Assembly: GCA_963971285.1 (NCBI GenBank)
Contig: OZ020246.1
Coordinates: forward strand, 24,402,494 to 24,466,493
Length of the DNA stretch: 64,000 bases
Direction of reading: 5' to 3'
DNA from: Astropecten irregularis
Taxonomy: Eukaryota > Echinodermata > Asteroidea > Paxillosida > Astropectinidae
Under the pieces are notes generated by a model. The model was not told the origin of the DNA. It was given only the letters and a program-made list of their open reading frames with translations, and searched no databases. Positions 46,807-58,800 of the stretch are shown here, one piece after another. Position 1 is the stretch's first letter. Every line of letters starts with the position of its first letter. The position numbers and the translations under genes were made by a program.

Positions 46807-49800
46807 ATGATGGCCGGACTTGTGCTGAGCCGGTCGGTTCTGGCTTGCGCGGTAATCGTCATGGTGTATCTACAGGTAAGAAAATAGTCCAGTAGTGTAT
46901 TTTTTTTAGGTGGTTATCAGAATAACCAGCCATAGGCCTATAATTATGAAGGCTGAAACTTCCCTAACGTTTAAACTTGGGACACGAAGCCTTATGAGTG
47001 TCTTGCTTGGCCCAGTGTTTGATCCAAACCCGTCGTTCCTATGTTCTCACCGTACGACGGAAGAAATTGTCCCGAACACCAACTGGGGTCTATTTCACGA
47101 AGCCCTGTGATCGATCGTAACTCGAGTAACGAATGATAACCCATCGCAGGGGCCTATCCCATGTAGGGCTTCAAAGCATCAAAAGTCCAACGATTGATAG
47201 TAAATTACGAAGAGTTTGGTGAAATCGAACCCAGGCTCCACATTTTGTTGATATAACCTTGTTCTTCGTCTGTTCATTTTCTTTGCCTTGGATCTTTGGG
47301 CAGCAACAGTGGACTAGCTAAATAGGGACGTTTTCTAGAGTGTAGATATAGTACATGCCCATTTCATTAGTCCAATTTCGTATCATGTATACCGAGCTAA
47401 TATTAAAATGTACTTAAGACTATAGGCCTATAGTGGATTCAACAAAATCATGAACATGGATAAAAGAATGTTGTCTATTATTTTCAGTTGACAGAAAGGA
47501 GAAATGTCCCTTTCACTCAAACCAAAAAAGGGGAAGATACTGAAATCCAGAGTCTGGGGCTTGGAAGAAACAAGGGACTCACAACAACAATGCAATATTA
47601 AAATACATGTTGAAGAATCAGTTACAGATTATTAGTTAATCGATAAATTTTTGTATTAATAGTCAGACGCCAAATAGGCATATTGGCGTAGAAATTGGCG
47701 TTTTAGCTTATGTCTTAAATATTTTCGAAAAATGTTAATCCTTCGGATCCATTTAATGGCAATCCGGTAGATCAATGGTAACTTGTCCTTATTTATCCTT
47801 TTTTGATTCAGTTGGCTGAGTCTCAGACCATCCACGGTGAAGGCTACTGCGTCATGTACGGCAAATGTACCAACACGTACAACTGCGTCAACAACACAAG
47901 AGCGCCCGAGGTAGCCGATGGAGAACACGCTACCCTTCTTGGTCAGATCTGTCCTCACCTGGCTGGTAGCCAACGAGCCTGCTGCGACGTGGGGCAACTG
48001 GAGTCTCTGAACAGCTACCTGGCCCAGAGCCTGGGAGCCTTCAACCGCTGTCCGTCCTGCGAGGCCAACCTGAGGAGATACCAGTGCGAGCTGGCCTGCA
48101 GCAGCAACCAGAGCCAGTTTGTGGAGATAGACCCGGCCAACCCGTCCGACACATCGGCCGAGGCTGTCCGGTTGTATGCCACCGAGGAATGGGCCGATGC
48201 GACGCTGAGATCCTGCCGGTACGTCTTCTTCCCATCTGCCAACAGGCCCGTCATCGACATCAACTGCAACGGCTTCTCCGCCGAACAGTGCAAACCCGAG
48301 ATATGGATGGACGCCATGGGGAACCCCGCCAACAAAATCGCCAAGTATAAAGTGGACGTGGAGCTGACCGACGACATTGGCATACCGGGGATGAAGCCGT
48401 TAAACCCCAAGGCGGTCTCCTGCGCCGAGCCGGCCTCTCCGGATCTGTCCAGCTGCAGCTGCCAGGACTGTCCAGACGCCTGTCCAGCCGGGATCAAGCC
48501 CACCATTCCACCTGTGCCGGAACCCTTCACGGTAGCCAACATCGACGGCATCACTTTCATCGTCATCATCTGCTTCTGCGTCTTCTCGGTGCTGTTCCTA
48601 TCCGGTGTCGTCGTGTATCACTGCAAGCGTCCCTCCTCGGACGACCCCGAGTCCAAATCAGACAAGAGCCGCACTCGCATCTCCAAGGAGGACGTCAGCT
48701 GCTTCGAGCGCACGGGGAAGATCTACGACGACGCCATGCGGAAGTTCTTCACCAAAATGGGAATCTTCGTCGCCACCTACCCACTCTCCGTCTTGACGAT
48801 CTGCGTCGCCGTGGCCATACCTCTCAGCGTCGGCTTCGTCTTCGCCGACATCACCACCGATCCGGTGGAGCTCTGGTCCGGGATTAACAGCCGAGCGCGC
48901 CTGGAGAAGAACTACTTCGAGGAATCCTTCGTGCCGTTCCAGAGAACCGAACAACTCATCATTACAGCCAACCCCGAGAAATACTCCAAGACGGAATACA
49001 AGCCTTACAATTCGAACGAAACGCTCACTTTTGGCTCTGTCCTGCATCTTGAGGTCATGGAAAAGGTAAGCGCCAACCATTCTTTCATTGTAAGCTCATT
49101 TCGGGATTCTTTTAAAGGGCTTTCACGCTTTTTGTGAGATCCACGGATTCCAAGGTGCCGGCCCACTGTCGGCCAAAAGATCGATTTTTTTTCCCCGCAA
49201 CGACCTATTACGATGAGAAATCTCATCAAACTTGGTGTTTATGCATTTTAGAAAACAAAGAACGACTGTCACGGTTTCTGTCTTAATCCACAAGGTACCT
49301 TTGTGCAATACAGTAACAAATGCAGAAGTATAGGAACTTTTATAATCATCAAATAAGCATAAAGGAAACTGACTGAGTTTTAAGTCATTGAAAGGTGAAC
49401 AATGAAAAATTTACTGGAGCGGGATTCGAACCGGTGACCTCCTGAACACCGTACAAGCGCTCTACTAATTCTGACCAACCAATTAGGGTTGGATAGCTCA
49501 GTTGGTAGGGTGCCTGTACGGTATTCAGGAGGTCGTCGGTTCGAATCCCGCTCCAGTAAATTTTTCTTTGTTCAGTAACTTTTGAAAATAGGTTTCCAAA
49601 TAGAAGCTTATTGTACACGAGCTGATGCGCCTATCATCCCTCTTGAGAAGGCCATCAACAAAATTCCTCCAACCAGACCTATGCCTGTCTCTCCATCTCC
49701 CTCTAGGTAGTCTCCTATAATATACATCAGCCTAGCTCTAGTTCGCCAGGTATTTCTTGAACGGTCTTGTATTGTGCATGGATACTTATAATTCTTACAC

Positions 49801-52800
49801 CTTTACTTGTATTTGCCTCATTTTGTGGGGAACACATACAGATTCTGGACGTACAGAAACACCTGCAGCAAATGTTGGTGAACCACACCAGGGATGACGG
49901 TACCGTGGAGGAGATAGGACTTAAAGACATCTGTTGGGTGCCTGTCACAATCCCCATCTTTCAACCTCCAATGACCTGTGCTATCACCAGCCCCATGCAG
50001 TGGTTTCAGAGCAGCTACTCCAACATGAGAGAGACGGCTACCTCTGATGATGGGCAACCCCAAGACTGGAGGGATCACTTCTTGGCCTGCTCACGGTAAG
50101 CAAGTGACATTTAAAGGGGGTTTACGAAACGGAGGCTCAGGCTCAGGCTCATTGGCTCAGGCCTGTCATCCATAATATTAAAAATCTAGGTTGTGGTTTT
50201 CATTGAAGATGGGGCCGATTTCATAAAGCTCCGCAACGGGTCGCAACTCGATTTGCGACCTGTCATAGGCTGCGACGCGTCGCATCTATGCGGTGAGTCC
50301 ATATAGTAAGGATGCGTCTTAACTCTGCGACTAGTCGTAAGTTTTATGAAATCGGCCCCTTAAACTCTGTTTTCCTTTTTAGAACCAGAGAATCTACTTC
50401 CGAACCGCAGCCTCTATTTTGATATCCATTATGTTAGAATGGATTCATGAAGTGGAGCCTGAGCACCTAAGCCTGATCCAGAGCCTGAGCCTAAGCATGA
50501 GCCTCCGTTTCGTAAACGCCATTAAAGGCCTACAAACACGCATGGTATTAACATTAAACAATACTATAGCGCTTGGGCGATTACACCTTTAAACTTTTAA
50601 ACAACGGTCCCGAAACCGTCTAGTATCCGTTTAGGAATTTCAATGCGGAGACCGCATAACCAATACCAAAATTTTAAGGATTATAACTTTTCATTTTCTC
50701 ATTAATATTTACAATGGATTTTGAAACAAAGTTTACTTGACTAAAAAAAGAACTAATATCTGTTAAGGTTGTCGAGAGCGGAGGGCACGACCCCCGACCG
50801 CTTGTGAAATTTAGGATCCGCGTACGCCTGTATAACTTTAGGATTCTTGCCTGTACATTTATCTAGGAATATCTGAAGAAGTTATAAATAGCCATAATAT
50901 CACCCAATGAACGACTTTTGTCTATCTGGCAATATCTCTTCGAGATAAAAATAGACATTGTTCCGTGACAAAAAAAAACATTGAGAAAACGGAAGATTTC
51001 AATATTAAACAACAGTGCTTCTATACCAAACATCATAGGTAATGTATTTACCACAAAAGGTATAATTAATATGTAATCTTCAGTCAATATTACACTACAG
51101 GTACCTGTAAATTAAAGGGTAAAAAAAGTCAAAACGTTCTATTGTCATTACTGCCAAAACAAATCCGAAGTCAATCTACCTACCCGTATAATGTTCCAGT
51201 ATATTGCTGTATAACAGGCAGACAATTATGTTCAATGGAGATCATGAACATCACTTTAATACACAAACCTGGCACTTTTTCTGGGTTGATTGTTTTATAT
51301 ACTTCCTCAACGGTTTAATGATTTGTCAATGGCTCAGAATATCTACATGCTAATGGGGTTTATAATTATAAATCGACTGACTGATTTGAAGCCAAACTCT
51401 CAAAAATGTCTGTAATATCACCCAGATGCAGAGATGAACGTCTAACTTTATGCACAATTTTGTTTCCCTCGTTTCAAATAGCAATCCATTGGCATTATCT
51501 GATGGGACCAATCTGAACATCCCCCTGGGTTGCATTTCAGAGTTTCTCGGTCCTAGTTATCCCTTTGTCGTCTTGGGTGGATTCGACGAAACCGAAGCAG
51601 GTAAGACTAACCAGGTATATCTCTCAGCGGTTGACAATGTAGCAGCAATAGCACAGCAATGGTGTGGCAGTGTCATGCCCCTGCTGTTCCGAATACCGAT
51701 AGCGTGGCAGACCCTGTCGAGCCAAAGAGTTTGCCGTGCTGAACTCAATTTGCCCAGCCAAATTCACGCTAAATGCCGTGCTATTGTCGTGCCAAACTTG
51801 AAAAGATGAAATTATTTGAGTTCGGTACGGCGCAGTAGCGGGCGTATAGCCTAGGCTTAAAGCGCCGAAAAGCCCCAATTGTCCAATTTCACTGACGAGT
51901 AATTAGTATTGCCCCATATCAATATGACTATCACGTCGTAGCTTACTCTCCTCAATCTCCTGTATTTCTTTTTTTTTTTAAACAAGGTCACTTTTATGCT
52001 TATTTGAACTAATTACCACTAATTCTGCTGTTCAATCCCAAATGTAATGCGCTTATGAAAATAATTACCAGCGAAATTAAAACTTGTTCAAAAAATGAAT
52101 TCCATGCCAAGTGCTCCAAGATTCCTAAGTTCGTACAATACCGTTCCACTAAAAGAGCTATGGACCACAGGAGTTGCAATGCTTTAGTTCATTGGTAATA
52201 GCTCCAAAGAGTAGACGTGACTGAGCTGGCATAAGTGACTCACTGATGGTCTAACAATTTTCTCATTATAGGGGAACCGCTGTATCACACAGCGGAGTCG
52301 ATATCAGTCACATTTGCCGTCAATAACTACCGAGATGACGGTGAGGATCTGCAGTTCAAGAGGTCCGTACGATGGGAGGAAGAGGCCATCAAATACATCG
52401 AGAAATACCTGGAGGAAAATGATGACCTCGTCATTAGGTATATGATGGAGGTAAGATAGCCGGGCACAAGCCCCAATAAAATATCCCAAAATATCCACCC
52501 CTCAAAAATGTTGTCGCTCACATAACGAATATCGCTTTTTGCTACCGAGGTTATAGGTCCGGTAAATAAACTTTCATAAAGTGAATTTCGTAACCCAGGG
52601 AAAATTTAATGTAGTTTACAATGCTTTATGTGGTCAAAACCACACTCTGAAACCATGGGAAGAAGGCCTATGTAGTCCAGGGGTCGAGTTCACGAAGCCA
52701 CTAAATCGAGTTACGAAGGTTAACCCATCGTATCCTATCTGTTGGGCTGTGCAATGCTACATAAGTCCTACGATTGATAGTAAGTTATGATGAGTTTGGT

Positions 52801-55800
52801 GAAATCGACCCCTGGCTCTTTAATTCTTTTGAAAAGTAGAGCTAAAAGGCTAGTAAATTAAGTCTAGAATTACCTACCTTAAATTCGTAGTCATTTGATA
52901 CTCCTGATTGAGAGAAGCAAAGTGTCTGTCTCAAGGATACAAACATCCCTATGCCCGCGGAATATAGTTCGCACCCACAATATGCTAAATAAGTAATGTA
53001 CAAGATGCTGACGATCCAGGCCGCAAACTGGCCGGACGTGGTACTTGTGACGTGTCACACCACAACCCAGCTAGGAGACAACTTGTCTCGAATTACATTG
53101 CAAAAGAGTGCCTGATTTTGGCAAGACTGCCAGCAAAAACTGATCCGGCACAACAACAGTGGACCTAAACTCTGAAGAACACTGTAGACTTTGCATTCCT
53201 TTATCCCACTAATCTCATATTAATTTTCTAATGATCTACATTTTATCTACTTACTTTGTCAGCGTTCCATTGAAGATGCATTAATCGAGAGCAGCAAAGC
53301 TGATATAGTGACTATCATCATCAGTTATTTGGTTATCTTTGCTTACATCGCTGTGGCATTGGGAGAATTCAGCACGGTCAAACGAATCTTCGTAAGTCAA
53401 CAACCTTTCCTTTATTATCATCCAGAACTACATGTAATATCAAGACTGTTGTATCTTACACTTTCACACCGGGGCGATTCTTCTGACTCTATAAAGTGAT
53501 ATCATACTTTTGTCAAAGAAATGCAGATTTATGGGCAAAAATACCAGGAAAGATACAGTAACAATCATCTGTAAATTTAACAATCATCTGTGAAATTGTC
53601 AGTATAGGTCGCCCAGTGAAAACAGTTAAAAAAAAAACGCCCACAGTATTTAAAAAATATTGTCACCGTTATTTACATCAAAAAATGTTTTCGGTCATTG
53701 GTTTTACTCTTTTCTGGATAAATATAGCGTTTCGGGCAGACCAATTTTAACAGTATGTTTCTACCATCACCATCTTTATACCCTGTAAGTTATAGGTAAA
53801 TCTGTGAAGATTTCTGTTTCGGTATGCTACCAAAGTATGATACTATCTTTTAAGATGAAGTCGCTCCACAAAATATGATTCTATCGATTATCATTTTATT
53901 CATTGCAATGTATAACAAACAATGCATTCTGTGAATCATTTTATTCTCATCCCACTTCTGACACTATATCTCCAAACGGATGACGTAATCAAAGAACAAG
54001 AGATATGAAAACAAGACAAACATTAATTTCCTCTCTTCGGGACCTAAACTAACACCAAGCGAGTAAAAACAAGTCAGTCGTAGTACAGATATTGGCATCT
54101 GGAGACAAGAAGGAAACTGTGAAGTTAATTTAATTAATCATTAAGTAATTAATCTAGTTAAGTCTATGACAGTTATCAGGCCAGCACTTTCTTCGATTCA
54201 GTTCCGTGTATGATAGATTCGTTTGGATGTACATTTATCACACTGACTAATCTGGTAATCTAGGGGGAAAGCACGCACGGGATACGGGTCTACAAACAGC
54301 CAAGAGAAGGGGAGTCAGTGTTGCTGTGCTCCGCCACGATCAATTTATCTCGCAAAGCCGGCTCCTGGGCTTCCTGAATCTTAACGATGAAACATTATTT
54401 TGCTTGTTTGCAAGCTTTGAGAGCACGTACATGCACTCTGTGTGGTGATTGATTACTGTAAGACGTCATAATTGCCACTTTAAAGGTATAATACATGATT
54501 GGTAAAGGTCACAGAACAGGGCTCGATTTCACAAAAGGCTAAGACAGATCGCAACATGCATATCAATCTTAATTGCTAAGCAAAGTGTGATGTCACGTTA
54601 CTAGCCGCTATGGAAACATGAACAACTCATCTAAAAGATGAATCGCAAATCTTTGTGAAATCGACCACACTACTCATACTTTGCCTGACCAAACATGTAG
54701 GCCTACATGAAATAATAAACCTGGGAAAAATTGGGCCCAATCGGACATCGGAGTCACGACAAAGATAGCGAAATCCAAACTCAGTTTTTCTTATGAAACA
54801 TAAAGAATGGTTTTGATCTTACCCCGAGATCAAAACTGTTTTCGGTCTTTGTTTTACTAATTTCTGGGTAAACACATCATTTCAGCCTGAAATATTTTAA
54901 TAGTATGTTTCTACCACCACCATCTTCATACCCTGAAATTTATATGTAAATCTGTGAACGTTTCTGTTAGGGAATGTTACCAGTCCTGTACTATACCCTT
55001 AAAGGCCTACGTCGCAATGTTCAGGCAGATCGGGAAGGTGAACCAGCTAGCACCTTGAAGTCATGAAAAAATATAACCATGAATCTATCCTTGCCTGACA
55101 CAGATTGATTCCAAGATCACGTTAGGTATCGGCGGCATCATCGTGATTCTCCTATCCGTGCTGATGTCAGTCGGTGCCTATGGGTACCTGGGCGTACCAA
55201 CCACCCTCATCATCATCGAGGTAGTGCCCTTCCTACTACTGGCCGTCGGCGCAGATAACATCTTCATTTTGGTCCTGGAATACCAGGTACGTATGTCTCA
55301 GCCCCGTAAGCCCAAAACATTTTTATCAAAAGTTCTCATTCATGTTTCCGTTTCAATGATGGCCAATGAGATCGCGCCCACCCTTGCGTTGAATAAAGTC
55401 TTCCATTGCGAAGAGTCCTTCCTTTTTTGGCACACTGCTGATGGTTCAATTAACTCGCTAGCTGTCTTCAGGATTGGCTTATTCATGGTAAAATCTAGGA
55501 TAATGTCTCCCCAAATATATACAAATGAAAAAATGATACAATTTACAATTAAGAAAGTTGGAACGTTGGTTGATTACTACTAGTGGTTTCGTTTTCAGTC
55601 CAACTTCCTTTAGTTAGAACTATGAGAGTCAGGGAATTAGCAAAGGAGCCTGGATATCGGTGCTTTGCCCTTACAATATAAATGTGCTGCCATCATGTTA
55701 TGTATATCCGGAGGCTCCACTCTATTAAAGATTATAACAACCTCATTTCAGTGCATGCTTAGGAATCCAGTGTAGGCTTCTTTTACTCAAGCGTTTCTGT

Positions 55801-58800
55801 TGGTATTATCGTCGTTGTTATTGTCGTTGTTGTCCCTGTCCTTGTTGCTTTCACTGATGTCATTGTCGTTGTAATTGATGTTGTTGACATTGTCATTTTC
55901 ATTCTCACTGTCATCCTTGTTGTTGTTGTTTACTTTCACAGCGTGATGTCAGACTGCCGAAGGAGACGAGGGAAGAGCAGATAGGTCGCATCCTCGGCAA
56001 GGTGGCTCCAGGAATGCTCATGTGTGGCCTCTCAGAATCAGTCTCATTCTTCCTGGGTACGTCCAAATATACAGGACAAAGCCTCATCATCAGAATCATC
56101 TCTGAACACAAGTCAATTTGTCGTGCTTCCTTGAAGTGGATATTGTTACTAGGCAGTGCATTGTCAGTCACAATTATCAAGCTGAAGTCGGTCATAACAT
56201 CTAAGAACTTAATTAAGAAGAAGTAATTATAGCCTGCAGACACTGGGTCAATTTTATAAAAGATTCTGATGATTGATGAATGGATAGCAAATATTAAACC
56301 ATATACTCTCCAGTCTCCAGATATATCTTTGGCAATTATGAAGCTTCCTGAATCTGTCAAAGTCCAGTAGTGAACAGTATCCATTAAGTTTCATGCTGCA
56401 TCAACATAAATCAAAGGCGGGCTGGCAGCAAGCCTCATGTAAAGCAGACTCTGCAGTCCTGTATCCTCATACAATACCGTAGATGGATGGTTGATGTTAC
56501 CTAGTTTGAGGTTTGATCTCTCTTTGTTTTCAGGGGCTCTGACCGACGTCCCTGCCGTGCAGACGTTTGCTCTTTGTGCTGGTCTTGCTGTCCTCATAGA
56601 TTTCCTCCTGCAAATCACGGCCTTCGTAGCGCTCCTCTCCTTGGATCTGAGGAGACAAGAGGTGAGATTAGGCCTACAGTAGTTCCTTTGTCTTGGATTA
56701 AGAAGGATGAATTGGCCCTATTGAAGATTAAGGAGACGTTAGCATACTTAATGCTATTGTAGGGAGCAGTGGACTTTTGCTCTAGAAGAAGCCATGGAAC
56801 CGCTCATACCGCTATATCCCAGAGATCATTTAAGATGATGGGATATAGCAGAATTATGTGATTTGGTTCAAGGCTTCTGACTGCCAAACGAACAAAGATA
56901 AGTGACTAATAGAGTCACCACCAACATAGGACTGGAAAACTCAGTTGGTAGAGCACCGGTAGTACGAGGGTTGCAGGTCCGAATCCTGCTCCAGTCAATT
57001 TTTCATTGTTCATTTTTCAATGAAGGGTTACAATTAAATTAATCCAGCAAGTTTCTTTTGCAGTTATTTGATGATTCAAATATTTAACAACAATTTTTCA
57101 GGGCGACAATCGAATCACTGTTAACATGAATTCCATTGGCTTAAGATGAGGACACAAAATCATGACTACGGTATTCCTTCGCCAGATAAAATGTCTTGTA
57201 ATTTAAGTAAGACTTGAAGCTATGCATGGTGGAAGTACTAAAAGAAGGTAAGTTTGCGATGACACCATGTAATCTCTTCTGTGAGAGTATGTGGTTCTGA
57301 GAAGAATCGTTGTTATTATCTCCCCGTTCCGAACAGTGTGCTCTGTTCGTCCTCAGGAGAGTGACTCTACCAATGGTTCTTCTCAGAACCACACACTCTC
57401 ACAGAAGAGATTACATGGTGTCACCGCAAACCTACCTTCTTTTAGTCTTGTAATTTGTTTCTCAAGTTGACTGAATAAGCCTTCGTTGAGTATACGAGAG
57501 ATTCAAAGTTACAACTACATGTAAAAAATCTCCGATCCTTGATTTTGTCATCACAGAGTGGCCGAATGGATATACTGTGCTGTGCTCCACCATGCAGCAA
57601 GAGAGATATCGTCAGACCTCCTGGTTTTATCCAAGTCTTCTTCAAGAAGTTCTATTGTCATTGGCTGCTCAACAAATTTGTAAAGCCCGTTGTGGTGAGT
57701 GCCAACCCATTCCCCTTCCCAACAGGAGTTCGTCTACTCAGTAAATGTTAAAAGTTTGAATTATTTATTCCTTTATGAGATAGTATGGTAACCGGCGGTC
57801 GATTTCGCCAGACTCTTCCTGGCTGGTCCTGAATGCTTCAGTGTCGCACCTTCCTTAGTGGTTGGGATGAATTCAGGTTTAATTGCAGGGGAGGGTGTTG
57901 CACTGCAAGATTACTCTATAAATGACTGTTATTATTATGTTTATTAACCATTGCGTTATGACCTGTCATGTGCCGAATTGCATTTGCAAGAAATAATGTT
58001 TAGCAAACATGTTTGTAGAAGTGAAGAACTGGCTATATTGGCCGTATTATTAGTCTCCATGCACTTCACACAAACGTCCTGACGTTTGTTACAGTGATGT
58101 AACAAACGAGCCCCCCCCCCCCCCCCCCGGGTGCGCCATTGCTTCATGGGCAACTTGGCTGGAGGCACCCAAGTACACCACATATACAAAAAGGGAAGTA
58201 TAGTAGCTGGTGCAAATGACGTCTTTCTGGCAGTTTCTCACTATCCAATATGAAATTATATCACGATTTAAAGATTTAAAAATGTTATCTTCTTGGAGAT
58301 TGCCTGGAACTGGTTGCCTGTGAATTGTCTCGTGTGATGTTGGCATATGACTCGTGGTTCAAGTTTAGATTTGAGACTACTTGAGCACCAGAGGAGCACA
58401 TGCAGCCTTGCCCGGTACTTGATATCAGAATTATTTCTTTTCTCCCACCTAGTTTGTAGCCTTCATTGCTTTCTTCTTGGTATGCGGACTCCTTACATTG
58501 AAGCTACCTGTTGGCTTAGAACAGAGGATACCAGTCCCTGATGTAAGTATGACACTACAGAACATCTAGTCGATGTACGTACGTTTCTGTATTGTAAATC
58601 ATCTCAATTATCTAAATCTAAATTAGGACCGTTTTCACACTACATAAATCTCTGGGTTGTAGGCCATACATTAGTCCGACAGCTATGGCTGTGGGTTGAT
58701 AGTGCATGGTTGACCCGTCCTGAAAATGTTGATGTGTGTTGAGAGTGGGTGTTTGAACATTTTTGAAGCGAATTCTGTGTTGAGTAACGCAGAGCATGAG

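Noticed and set aside
48015..48569. 184-codon minus-strand ORF in NPC1 exon 2
   Set aside because: Antisense shadow of a GC-rich coding exon with clear NPC1 protein sequence on the plus strand.
49485..49558. Functional tRNA gene
   Set aside because: The A and B boxes are good, but the 5' strand does not pair with the 3' acceptor strand, and sister copies carry a shared non-tRNA body, so this is a SINE.
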